Positions 42,559 through 51,860 of a stretch of DNA of 56,254 bases are shown here, piece by piece. Location: contig JAFZSK010000006.1 of the NCBI GenBank assembly GCA_017620915.1, positions 1 through 56,254 on the forward strand, written 5' to 3'. Numbering within the stretch: position 1 is the first letter of the stretch; the number at the start of each line of letters is the position of its first letter. The notes beneath the pieces are model-generated. The model saw nothing but the letters and a program-made list of their open reading frames with translations, was not told the origin of the DNA and ran no database searches. This stretch comes from Clostridia bacterium (GTDB lineage: Bacteria > Bacillota > Clostridia > UBA1212 > UBA1255). The position numbers and the translations under genes are program-made.

Positions 42559-45231
42559 TTATGGTGCGATCTGAGTGCGGATGATCACGTTGTCCGGCAG
42601 CGCGCTGTCCGCAAATTCCGATTGCGGTGCGCCCGCCAGCAGGGCGGCTTTGGGTCTGAAGTCTCCGGGGGAGAGCAGGACGTTCTGGCAGAAGCGCGGG
42701 AAAATATCGGTGCTGCTGTTGCCGGCGACGGCGCGGTCATCCGGGAGCGTCAGCAGCGGGTACGTTGCCCCGCGTTCGTCCTTCAGCGCGAACCGCCCCG
42801 CCGAACCGTAAGGGCCGCAGCGCCGGCAGTTATTGCCCCCGTATCCCACAACGCAGTGCCGCATGCGCATGAGGGGCACCGGCCCGTTTTTGACGATCTC
42901 GGCCTTTACGCCCGCGGGGAAACCTTGTGCCAGACTTCCGGCCGGATACTCCGGGGACAGCGTCAGCACTGACGCACCCAGCGCGGTCAACACCCGCACC
43001 GTCTCCAAATTCGTTATATTCAGCGACAGATCCGCACAGATCAGCAGTTTTTTCTGCCGAATGCGGGCGGAAATGTCGATTCCGTTCATAAAACAGCCTT
43101 CCAGCAGCCCGAAATCGTTGAAAGTGGTCAGCTGCAGGCCGTCGCAGTTGTCGATCAGTGCGGGCAACAGCTCCAAAAAACGTATATACTGCCCTCCGAG
43201 GGGCAATACCGGCAGCGTTGCCACCGCCAGTCCGCCGTTTTCCGCCACGATACTGCGAATTGTTGCGCATCTGTCCGGCGCCAGCCAGAGCTGCCACGGC
43301 AAGTAGCAGAGCACAGATCCGGGAAGCGTTGACCCCGGGATCGACGCGTGCAGAGCCGAACTAAATGCCGCCGCATCGTATGCGGCACTCAGCGGATCGG
43401 GGTCGAGGAAACTGACGGCCCGATTTAGTCCGCCCGGGATTTGACACGGGGACAGACCCGTGTTCAAAAAACGAGTGTGCAAAGCGTCCGCACCGCTGTC
43501 GCTTTCAACGATGTGCCGGGCAAGCACCGCGGCGGTGTAAGCATCGACACCTTTGCGGCGGAGCGCGTTGAGCGCGGCCACCGGCATGAACACGCTGCCC
43601 TCCGTGACGGCAGAGATCGAGTGCGCGTAAAAGCAGGTATCGTTGAGCCGGGAAAGCTGTTTTGCGACGGAATCCTCCGTGAGCGGCTGGCGGGCTGCGG
43701 GCGCGCACGGCTCTTCGGACTCCACGGTCACGGAGACGCCGGACGGGCCGGATACGGTCAAAGCCGCACATTGACCCTGCGCGGCCGAAAAGGCGAGGGA
43801 GAGGGGAACTTTAACGTTCTGATCGTCAACCGCGCACGCGGCGGCGATCGCCTTACTCAGGCGGAGGTCGGAGGTCAGGTATGCTTCGATATTGTCCCCG
43901 GCCGCCGGCCGCGTCAATTCGCCGCACACCAGCAGTTCGACGCCTGCTTGACCGTCTGTGCCGCGGTCAACGGGCGCTGCCCGGTTTACGACACCGCTGC
44001 CGATCACAGTTCCGTCGCCGTCGATAAGTATGACGCCGTCTCCCGGGACCGGTACGTACGCGGAGCCAGACGGCTTTTTAAGCCGGGGGTCAGACCTCAG
44101 TTTGAACGAGAAAAAGGGGAGCGCGGCAGCGGTGCGGGCGGGCGGCGGTACGCGGCGCAGCTCCGCTGCAGGGCCGAGGGGCGCGCCGCGGCGGCCGGCG
44201 TTGTCCAGCGTCACATGGCGCATGCCGGTGTTGCCCAAAAGAAAACCGGCCCCGCCTCCTGCCCGCGTGAACACCGTCTGCAGGATCCGCACCGCTTCCG
44301 GCAGCTCCTGTTCCTTAAAAGCTTCAAATCTGCCTTCAGCGGCCGCGTCGAGGCCCGCGCGGTACACCCGCGCGGTCAGCGCCGCGTATTCCGCCGTCTT
44401 CAGACGCCCCTCGATCTTGATCGAGGCCACGCCGGTTTCAGAGAGCCGGTCCAGCAGTCCGAGCGCGCACAAGTCGTCTGGCGATAAGTGATTCAGCGGA
44501 TGGGGGACTGACGCACCGGGAGCCCGGTTGTCCGAGAGCGTGCAGCGCAGGCGGCAGGGCTGCGCGCATTGACCGCGGTTGCCGCTGCGGCCGCCGTGAA
44601 AACTGGACAGCAGGCAGCTGCCCGAATAGCACATGCAAAGCGCGCCGTGGGCGAATACCTCGAGTTCCAGCCCGATGCGCGCCGCAGAGGCGGCCAGCGC
44701 GGCGATCTCCTCCAGTGTCAACTCCCGCGGCAGTATCACCCGGTCCGCGCCGAGACGTTTTGCCAGCCGCAGACCGCCTTCGGTGACGATTCCGGCCTGC
44801 GTGCTCACGTGTATGGCAAAATCCCGCCGTATTTGGCCGCTTAAACGCATTTCGCTGATGCGGCTGAGTAATCCGGTGTCCTGAATAATAACGCCGTCAG
44901 CGCCCGCCAGAGCCGCTTTTTTCGCGTTCTCCGCAAACCGTTCGAGTTCATCCTCTCCGAAGCACAGGATATTGAGGGCAACATACACTTTGCTCTCCCG
45001 CAGATGCGCGAAATCGCACAGATCGCGCAGTTCCTCCGGAGTGAAATTGCCCGCGGATGCCCGCGCGCTCCCTTCCTTCAGTCCGGCGTAGACCGCGTCC
45101 GCGCCGTTCAGTATTGCCGCCCGGCCGCAGTCCGGATCGCCCGCGGGCGACAAAAGCTCCGGCACCTTGACAGTACCGGAGCCGCGGGGCGCCTTTATTA
45201 TCTTTTTCGCAAACAGTTCTTCCGCGAACAT
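42559..45231 (-). CDS. U32 family peptidase with C-terminal DUF3656-like domain
   Basis: The 890-residue protein starts with the U32 barrel: PELLSPAGDPDCGRAAILNGADAVY is compressed in the first 55 residues, then IHVSTQAG, RVILPRELTLEEI and CMCYSGSCLLSS. The metal-binding NRGQCAQPCR and SIKIEGRLKTAEY complete the family signature. Related proteins such as RlhA modify 23S rRNA, so hydroxylation rather than proteolysis is possible. The long C-terminal region contains CVVGYGGNNCRRCG. Two REP-like palindromes within the gene encode extra peptides (FKLRSDPRLKK and FLNTGLSPCQIP). It starts 15 bases after zapA. Confidence 0.88.
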   Translation of the reverse strand: MFAEELFAKKIIKAPRGSGTVKVPELLSPAGDPDCGRAAILNGADAVYAGLKEGSARASAGNFTPEELRDLCDFAHLRESKVYVALNILCFGEDELERFAENAKKAALAGADGVIIQDTGLLSRISEMRLSGQIRRDFAIHVSTQAGIVTEGGLRLAKRLGADRVILPRELTLEEIAALAASAARIGLELEVFAHGALCMCYSGSCLLSSFHGGRSGNRGQCAQPCRLRCTLSDNRAPGASVPHPLNHLSPDDLCALGLLDRLSETGVASIKIEGRLKTAEYAALTARVYRAGLDAAAEGRFEAFKEQELPEAVRILQTVFTRAGGGAGFLLGNTGMRHVTLDNAGRRGAPLGPAAELRRVPPPARTAAALPFFSFKLRSDPRLKKPSGSAYVPVPGDGVILIDGDGTVIGSGVVNRAAPVDRGTDGQAGVELLVCGELTRPAAGDNIEAYLTSDLRLSKAIAAACAVDDQNVKVPLSLAFSAAQGQCAALTVSGPSGVSVTVESEEPCAPAARQPLTEDSVAKQLSRLNDTCFYAHSISAVTEGSVFMPVAALNALRRKGVDAYTAAVLARHIVESDSGADALHTRFLNTGLSPCQIPGGLNRAVSFLDPDPLSAAYDAAAFSSALHASIPGSTLPGSVLCYLPWQLWLAPDRCATIRSIVAENGGLAVATLPVLPLGGQYIRFLELLPALIDNCDGLQLTTFNDFGLLEGCFMNGIDISARIRQKKLLICADLSLNITNLETVRVLTALGASVLTLSPEYPAGSLAQGFPAGVKAEIVKNGPVPLMRMRHCVVGYGGNNCRRCGPYGSAGRFALKDERGATYPLLTLPDDRAVAGNSSTDIFPRFCQNVLLSPGDFRPKAALLAGAPQSEFADSALPDNVIIRTQIAP
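43440..43468. repeat. REP-like palindrome inside the U32 peptidase gene, copy 1
   Basis: TTTGACACGGG, a short loop GACAGA and CCCGTGTTCAAA form a near-perfect stem. On the coding strand it encodes LNTGLSPCQ in frame. Confidence 0.65.
44075..44107. repeat. REP-like palindrome inside the U32 peptidase gene, copy 2
   Basis: TTTTTAAGCCGGGGG, TCAG and ACCTCAGTTTGAAC form a degenerate version of the same palindrome. On the coding strand it encodes FKLRSDPRLKK in frame. Confidence 0.5.
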
Positions 45232-45246
45232 CGTCCGTTCAGCCGG

Positions 45247-45606
45247 TCATTTTCCGCGCTCGATCAGCCGCGCCGAGAGTTCTTCGATCTTGCGGTCCGC
45301 TTCGGCGAGGGACTCTTCGAGGACCTGTTTGTCCGCGCGGAGCTTGTCGTATTCGTCCATGATGCGCTTGATCTCGTTCTTCAGCGTGTTGAAGTTTTTC
45401 TGCGTCTTGAAGAGGTCGTCGATAACGGAAATGGACGCCATGATCAGCGCGGTCTGCTCTCCAAGCTGCACGCCCGCCTTGCTTGCGGTCTCGATCTTGG
45501 AATTGAGGTAATGCTCTATGCGCTTCATGTAATCGTCGGTCTCGTCATGCACCAGCGTATAATTCTTCCCGTTTACGGTGAGCGTTATTTTGTTTTTTTC
45601 GGCCAT
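45247..45606 (-). CDS. zapA: cell division protein ZapA
   Basis: This 119-residue protein begins MAEKNKITLTVNGKNYTLVH, the ZapA globular domain. It continues through TALIMASISVIDDLFKTQKN into a C-terminal coiled coil (about residues 60-115). ZapA binds FtsZ and stabilises the Z ring. ATG 45606 was chosen over 45615 because the latter leaves only two bases after AAAGGAT... AAAGG. zapA, the U32 gene and the dUTPase-IspF gene are closely spaced on one strand; zapA next to a U32 peptidase is common in Bacillota. Confidence 0.9.
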   Translation of the reverse strand: MAEKNKITLTVNGKNYTLVHDETDDYMKRIEHYLNSKIETASKAGVQLGEQTALIMASISVIDDLFKTQKNFNTLKNEIKRIMDEYDKLRADKQVLEESLAEADRKIEELSARLIERGK

Positions 45607-45711
45607 TGACCTCATATCCTTTCAAGTTGAGCTCGGCAGGGGACTCCTGAACTTGTTGACTCGCTGTCCGTCCCCCTGTTCAAACGCTATTTTATCAAAT
45701 ATGAGTATATG

Positions 45712-45740
45712 TTGTCAATCGCCGGGCCGTGTGATATAAT
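45712..45740 (+). promoter_or_regulatory. promoter of the lipid kinase gene
   Basis: TTGTCA (45712-45717) and TATAAT (45735-45740) are 17 bases apart, about 50 bases before the chosen start. Confidence 0.7.
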
Positions 45741-45792
45741 CCGAATCGGTAAAATATGTGTCCGGTTCGTATCCGGCATGGAGGCAGGGCTT

Positions 45793-46782
45793 ATGGGATC
45801 GCAGGAGTTGGAATCGCGGCAGACGGCGGAGAAGATCAAGTACTTTTTTGTGATCAATCCCAACGCGGGCAGACGCAGGGAACAGAAGCGGCTCCACGCG
45901 AATATCGTTAAAGCGTGCGAGGCAGCCGGGGCCGATTTCGAGATATATGACACCGAATGCGCGGGCGACGGCGGGGAATATATGATCAGCGCGGTCAACG
46001 CGCTCCTCGAAGGCGAAAACGCGGATCCGGGGCTTTCGCTCAGGTTCTACTTCGGCGGCGGCGACGGCACGGTGCTGGAATCGGCCAACGCGTACATGGC
46101 GCTTCCCGAGGAACTGCGCCGGAGCGGCCGGGTCGCGGTGGGCATCCTTCCCGTGGGCACGGGCAACGACTTTCTGCGCAATTTCGGCACGGCAAAAGAT
46201 TTTCTGAATATTGACCGCCAGCTCGCCGCGGAGGCGAGAGACGTTGACCTCATCGCGTACGGCGGCAAATACTGCGCCAACATGTTCAACATCGGCTTCG
46301 ACTGCCAGGTCGTTGTCCGCGTCAACCATAATCACGGCAAAGCGTTCATGACCAAGAACCTGGCGTACCCGCTCGGCGTAGTACACACGCTTAGAAAGTT
46401 CCCGCACACGTACCTCCGCGTCTCGTTCGACAACGGCGAAGAATTCAAAGGCAAATTCCTGCTTACGCTGGTATCCAACGGCTCTTACTGCGGCGGCGGT
46501 TTCTACGCGGCGTCAAAAGCGCGTCCCGACGACGGCCTGCTCGACGTGCTGATGGTGGATCCCATCACGCGGCGGCAATTCATTTCCATGGTCGGCAAGT
46601 ACAAAAAAGGCAAACTGTTAGGCACCAAACTGGGCGACAGCATCTCCACGCTGCGCAAATGCCGTTCCGTCACCATCGAATCGCCCGAGGAGACTGACAT
46701 CTGCGTGGACGGCGAAGTCGAGCGCTTCACAAAAGTCACGATGACTAACGTCCCCGCGGCGTTCCGGTTCCTGGTCCCTTGA
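45793..46782 (+). CDS. diacylglycerol kinase family (YegS/DagK-like) lipid kinase
   Basis: The 329-residue enzyme has FVINPNAGRR, the nucleotide-binding GGGDGTVLE, and LPVGTGNDFLRNFG, the three signatures of the soluble bacterial lipid kinase family (DgkB, YegS, BmrU). It probably phosphorylates diacylglycerol or a related lipid at the membrane surface; DgkB recycles diacylglycerol in Gram-positive bacteria. The C-terminal beta domain ends CVDGEVERFTKV. GGAGG eight bases ahead supports ATG 45793. The substrate is inferred from the family. Confidence 0.88.
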   Translation: MGSQELESRQTAEKIKYFFVINPNAGRRREQKRLHANIVKACEAAGADFEIYDTECAGDGGEYMISAVNALLEGENADPGLSLRFYFGGGDGTVLESANAYMALPEELRRSGRVAVGILPVGTGNDFLRNFGTAKDFLNIDRQLAAEARDVDLIAYGGKYCANMFNIGFDCQVVVRVNHNHGKAFMTKNLAYPLGVVHTLRKFPHTYLRVSFDNGEEFKGKFLLTLVSNGSYCGGGFYAASKARPDDGLLDVLMVDPITRRQFISMVGKYKKGKLLGTKLGDSISTLRKCRSVTIESPEETDICVDGEVERFTKVTMTNVPAAFRFLVP

Positions 46783-46831
46783 CCTGATGTGATATAATTA
46801 ATACAAAGATCCATAAAGGAGGATTTCAAAC

Positions 46832-47335
46832 ATGTTTTGTCCCGTATGCGGAAAAATGATTCCGGACGGCAGCGCCTTCTGCCCCGAGTGCGGTTCTTCC
46901 ACCACTGTCAATGCCAACCCCGGCAATCAGCAATATGCCAACCCCGGCGTAAGAGACGGCGGCAATTTCACCGGCTACGTTCCCACCAAGCGCGAACTGG
47001 TCACCTGCATTATTCTGTCTATCGTCACCTGCGGTATTTATATGTACTACTGGATGTACAAACTGAATGATGACATGGGCGGTATTTCCGGCCGCCAGGA
47101 AATGAGCAGCGGCATGGTCGTGCTGTTGTCCATCGTCACCTGCGGCATCTACGCGATGATCTGGTCATATCAGCAGGGTCAGAAAGTAGATGAACTCAAG
47201 AAACGCAACGGATTGTCGACCGACAATACCGCGCTGGTATATCTGCTGCTGACGATATTCGGCTTCAGTATCATAACCGTTGCGCTGATGCAGAACGAAG
47301 TCAACGGCGTCGCCGAAGGCCGCTACCGTGCCTGA
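46832..47335 (+). CDS. zinc-ribbon DUF4234 membrane protein
   Basis: The 167-residue protein starts with a zinc ribbon, CPVCGKMIPDGSAFCPECG. An Asn/Pro/Gly linker follows, then a DUF4234 region with repeated SIVTCGIYMYYWMYKLND and SIVTCGIYAMIWSYQQGQK and a last helix near residue 140. It is probably an integral membrane protein with a cytoplasmic ribbon; the function is unknown. AAAGGAGG precedes the ATG, and GATATAAT at 46791-46798 is a likely -10. The stop overlaps the next start. Confidence 0.87.
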   Translation: MFCPVCGKMIPDGSAFCPECGSSTTVNANPGNQQYANPGVRDGGNFTGYVPTKRELVTCIILSIVTCGIYMYYWMYKLNDDMGGISGRQEMSSGMVVLLSIVTCGIYAMIWSYQQGQKVDELKKRNGLSTDNTALVYLLLTIFGFSIITVALMQNEVNGVAEGRYRA

Positions 47336-47754
47336 TGTTCCGCGCTTTCGGAAACAGAGTCAGCGCATTCTTTTCCGACCGCCGGAAAGTAATAAAAACG
47401 GCGATCCTGCTGGCCGTCGGTATAGCGTATTATTTGCTGTACCGGTTCACCGGACTGGGATTGCCGTGTGTTTTTCATAAAATAACCGGGCTGTACTGCC
47501 CGGGCTGCGGTGTGACGCGTCTTATCGTTGACGCGTCACATTTTCGTTTTTTAAAAGCGTTCAGGGACAATGCCGTTGTCGCGGTGATGATCCCGGTCTG
47601 GCTGATCGTGCTGTTCATCCTGATGTTTCGCAGGGAGAACACCCGCCTTACCGAAACACGCACGTTCCGGATCCTTTCGATAATTACGCTGATGCTGCTG
47701 ATCGTGTTCGGCGTTTTGCGCAATATCCCGTTTTTCTGGTTTTTCAGGCCGTGA
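47335..47754 (+). CDS. DUF2752 membrane protein
   Basis: This 139-residue protein has CPGCGVTR near residue 55, the DUF2752 signature, between three or four membrane helices (AILLAVGIAYYLLY, AVVAVMIPVWLIVLFILMF, ILSIITLMLLIVFGVL). Its function is unknown. The ATG overlaps the previous stop (TGATG), so it is translationally coupled to the zinc-ribbon protein. Its own stop abuts the stop of the convergent GH109-like gene with no base between. Confidence 0.87.
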   Translation: MFRAFGNRVSAFFSDRRKVIKTAILLAVGIAYYLLYRFTGLGLPCVFHKITGLYCPGCGVTRLIVDASHFRFLKAFRDNAVVAVMIPVWLIVLFILMFRRENTRLTETRTFRILSIITLMLLIVFGVLRNIPFFWFFRP

Positions 47755-48987
47755 TCAGAGACTGTAAATACTGCTCTCGTCGCGGCCGCGCCGGATCCAG
47801 GCACCGCACGTGAAGTCGGGGATCGGCACGGGCTGGCTGCCCATGGCGATGGACTGCTCCGACAGCGCGGTGATCACCATCCACGCCGCCATGTCGTAAA
47901 CGTCGATCGGCAGTGGCAGGCCGTTCCGCAGGCTGTGGATCAGCGCAGAGAATACCAGATAATCCATGCCGTCGTGACCGCCCACAACGCCTCTCGCCCG
48001 GTACTGCTTCCAGAGTTCCGGCTCGAATTCGTCGTAGTACGCGGAGATGTCGTCCCAGTTGTGCGCCCAGCAGGTGGAGACGGTGCGGCCTTCGATATTG
48101 ACGCCGTGTTTGTCTTCCGACCAGATGCCCCGGGTGCCCTGCAGCCGGCCGCCGCGGGAATACGGGCGGGGGAGCGTGGTATCGTGGGTAAGCAGGATCG
48201 TTTCGCCGCGGGCGCATTTGATGAGCGTATTGACCACGTCGCCCTGGGTGAAGCGGAAATCCGCGTTTTCAAAATCCTTGCCCCGGTGGTTCTCAATCCA
48301 GCTGTTCAGACCGCGCGCTTTGGAAGACATGGACGTCAGCGTGAGCATGCGGTTGCCCCGGTTGATATCCAGCCATTTGGCGATAGGGCCCAGTTCGTGG
48401 GTGGGATAGATCTCGCCGTTGCGGTGCATATATTCATCCAGCCGGTAGTGGCGGATCTCGTGACCCAGCGACACCTCGTCCCGCAGATCGTGCTGATAGC
48501 CGCCTTCAGCGTGCACCAGTTCGCCGAACAGTCCCTTGCGCGCCATGTTCATCACCGTCTGCTCATCGCGGCCGTAGCAGCAGTTCTCCAGCAGCATCAC
48601 CGGCGTTTTCGTGCGCTCATGGGTGCGCACCAGTTCCCAGCACTGCTCCGGATCGTACGCGCCGCCCACTTCGGAGGCCACCGGCTTGCCGGCGTTCATG
48701 GCGTCAATACAGATCGGGATATGCGTATGCCACGACGAGGATACTATGACGCAGTCTACGTCGCTGCGGGTCAATATCTCACGATAATCCGTCGTTTGGA
48801 AGGGGACAACGCCGCGTTTGTCTTTGATCATAGCCGCCGCGCCGTCCACGCGGTCCTGATACGCGTCGCAAACGGCGGTGACGTTCACGTCCGGCATGGT
48901 ATCCAGAACCATGGCGAGCAGCATCGGCCCGCGCTGGCCCATACCGATGAAAGCCAGATTAAATTTGTCCGGTGAGGGAGCAGACAT
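47755..48987 (-). CDS. Gfo/Idh/MocA oxidoreductase, GH109-like
   Basis: The 410-residue protein has an N-terminal NAD-binding fold with AFIGMGQRGPMLL, CDAYQDR and VSSSWHTHIPICIDAMNAGKPVASE. The C-terminal part has YPTHELGPIAKWLDINRGNR and VGGHDGMDYLVFSALI, which resemble GH109 alpha-N-acetylgalactosaminidases that use bound NAD in hydrolysis. No export signal is present, so it probably acts in the cytoplasm; a plain sugar dehydrogenase is the alternative. AAGGAG lies inside the end of yajC, and the ATG follows the yajC stop by two bases. Confidence 0.8.
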   Translation of the reverse strand: MSAPSPDKFNLAFIGMGQRGPMLLAMVLDTMPDVNVTAVCDAYQDRVDGAAAMIKDKRGVVPFQTTDYREILTRSDVDCVIVSSSWHTHIPICIDAMNAGKPVASEVGGAYDPEQCWELVRTHERTKTPVMLLENCCYGRDEQTVMNMARKGLFGELVHAEGGYQHDLRDEVSLGHEIRHYRLDEYMHRNGEIYPTHELGPIAKWLDINRGNRMLTLTSMSSKARGLNSWIENHRGKDFENADFRFTQGDVVNTLIKCARGETILLTHDTTLPRPYSRGGRLQGTRGIWSEDKHGVNIEGRTVSTCWAHNWDDISAYYDEFEPELWKQYRARGVVGGHDGMDYLVFSALIHSLRNGLPLPIDVYDMAAWMVITALSEQSIAMGSQPVPIPDFTCGAWIRRGRDESSIYSL

Positions 48988-48989
48988 AA

Positions 48990-49466
48990 TTATTTCTCCT
49001 TTTTGTCGTCGTCCGTGATCAGCTTCTTGACATCGCGAACGGCCCAGTTTTTGACCTCCATCAGCGTGCGGTCAATAGAAGATTCGATGGTGAGGTTGTC
49101 GTCTTTGATGCTTACGATCTTGCCGCATATGCCGCCGATGGTAGTGATTTCGTCGCCCAGCATCAGGCTGGAGCGCAGTTCCTCCTCCTGCTGCTTGCGC
49201 TTCTTCTGCGGTCTGAAGAGCAGGAAATAACCGATGAGGATGAATAGTGCGATGTATATGATGATGGGCAGCCAGGTCATGAACGCGTTGGGCTTCGCGG
49301 TGTTTGTCGGCGCATTGGTGGCAGTCTCGACAGCATCTTTGACCTCTTCCGCGGCGGCAGCGCCGTCTTCACCTTCGGCGAATGCGACCAGCGAGCCCAG
49401 CCCGCAAAGCAGCGCGGTGGACAGGCCCAGTTCCAGTTTCAGCAGGTTCTTTTTCATATCGATCAT
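48990..49466 (-). CDS. yajC: preprotein translocase subunit YajC
   Basis: The 158-residue protein contains the YajC core: a membrane helix (WLPIIIYIALFILIGYFLLF) followed by RPQKKRKQQEEEL and LMLGDEITTIGGICGKI. YajC associates with SecDF and the SecYEG channel. It has an N-terminal signal-like segment (LSTALLCGLGSLVAFAEG) and an Ala-rich stretch before the usual helix, longer than most YajC proteins. GGAGG eight bases upstream supports ATG 49466. The order queA-tgt-yajC is the classic bacterial arrangement. Confidence 0.92.
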   Translation of the reverse strand: MIDMKKNLLKLELGLSTALLCGLGSLVAFAEGEDGAAAAEEVKDAVETATNAPTNTAKPNAFMTWLPIIIYIALFILIGYFLLFRPQKKRKQQEEELRSSLMLGDEITTIGGICGKIVSIKDDNLTIESSIDRTLMEVKNWAVRDVKKLITDDDKKEK

Positions 49467-49485
49467 TATCAGTTCCTCCGGATCT

Positions 49486-50640
<1,155 letters not shown>

Positions 50641-50642
50641 TC

Positions 50643-50698
50643 ACTTCCAACTTAAAACTTAAAACTTGTAACTTAAAACTTAAAACTTAAAACTTATT
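50643..50698. repeat. tandem seven-base ACTTAAA repeats
   Basis: Eight consecutive units of ACTTAAA or close variants fill the gap between queA and tgt. The last unit runs into the queA stop codon. Confidence 0.8.
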
Positions 50699-51806
50699 GT
50701 ATGATCATCGCGTCCCCGAACGAAAAGAACCGGTACCGCTCCTCGATCGCGTGGCGGTACGCGGCCAGCACGTGCTCCCGGCCCGCGAGCGCGGATACCA
50801 GCATCAGGAGCGTTGACTCCGGCAGGTGGAAGTTCGTGATCAGCGCGTCCAGTATCTTGAAACGGTATCCGGGGTAGATGTAAATATCAGTCCAGCCCGA
50901 ACCGGGACGCAGTACGCCCTCGTCATCGGCCGCGGTCTCCAGTACGCGGCAGGACGTGGTGCCCACCGAGACTATACGGCCGCCGGAGGCTTTGGCGGCG
51001 TTGACCGCCGCGGCTGCTTCGGGCGTGACCTCATAATATTCGGAGTGCATCAGGTGGTCTTCGATATTGTCCTCTTTGACCGGCCGGAACGTGCCCAGCC
51101 CCACGTGCAGCGTCACGAACGCGGTAGCGACCCCTTTCGCACGGATGCGGTCCAGCAGTTCTTCGGTGAAATGCAGGCCGGCGGTGGGCGCAGCGGCGGA
51201 ACCGTTCTCGCGGGAGTATACGGTCTGGTAGCGCTCGGGGTCGTCCAGCTTTTCTTTGATGTACGGGGGTAGGGGAACAATTCCCACCCGGTCCAGTATC
51301 TCCTCGAACGCGCCGCGGAAATTAAATCGGACAATGCGGTTGCCGCCGTCAATTATCTCCATTATCTCCGCCCGCAGCATCGGCGACTGCATAAGTTCCT
51401 GCGGTGTTGCCCCTTCGCCGAAATCGAATACGCTGCCCGGCCGCGCGCGCTTGCCCGGGCGCAGCAGCACTTCCCAGAAGCAGTGGTCCGGGAGTTCAGG
51501 ATATTTGGGCGCGGGATAGTCTTTCCCCGCAAGTTCCGCCTCTCCGAGCCGTTTGAGCAGCACAAATTCGATGGCGCTGCCGGTGGGATCCTTAACGCCC
51601 AGCAGCCGCGCGGGAATGACGCGGGTGTCGTTCAGCACCAGACAGTCGCCGGGCTGCAGCAGGTCAACTATATCAGTAAAATGCCGGTCGGAATACGCGC
51701 CGGTGTGCTTGTCGAGGGTGAGCAGGCGCGAGGCGCTGCGGTCCCGAAGCGGCGTCTGAGCGATCAGCTCCGGCGGCAGGTCATAATAAAAATCGTGCAG
51801 TTTCAA
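50694..51806 (-). CDS. queA: S-adenosylmethionine:tRNA ribosyltransferase-isomerase
   Basis: The 370-residue enzyme builds epoxyqueuosine on preQ1-modified tRNA by moving the ribosyl part of SAM. It begins [20 protein letters not shown] and contains [36 protein letters not shown] compressed near residues 178-200, [11 protein letters not shown] and THVGLGTF-like [12 protein letters not shown]. The C-terminus [20 protein letters not shown] is also diagnostic. It lies between the SpoIID gene and tgt. Confidence 0.96.
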   Translation of the reverse strand: MKLHDFYYDLPPELIAQTPLRDRSASRLLTLDKHTGAYSDRHFTDIVDLLQPGDCLVLNDTRVIPARLLGVKDPTGSAIEFVLLKRLGEAELAGKDYPAPKYPELPDHCFWEVLLRPGKRARPGSVFDFGEGATPQELMQSPMLRAEIMEIIDGGNRIVRFNFRGAFEEILDRVGIVPLPPYIKEKLDDPERYQTVYSRENGSAAAPTAGLHFTEELLDRIRAKGVATAFVTLHVGLGTFRPVKEDNIEDHLMHSEYYEVTPEAAAAVNAAKASGGRIVSVGTTSCRVLETAADDEGVLRPGSGWTDIYIYPGYRFKILDALITNFHLPESTLLMLVSALAGREHVLAAYRHAIEERYRFFSFGDAMIIQ

Positions 51807-51860
51807 TTGGTCGGTTTCTCCTTTGTCCGCGTGCGCAGTCCGCAGTGGGACATTATTGAT

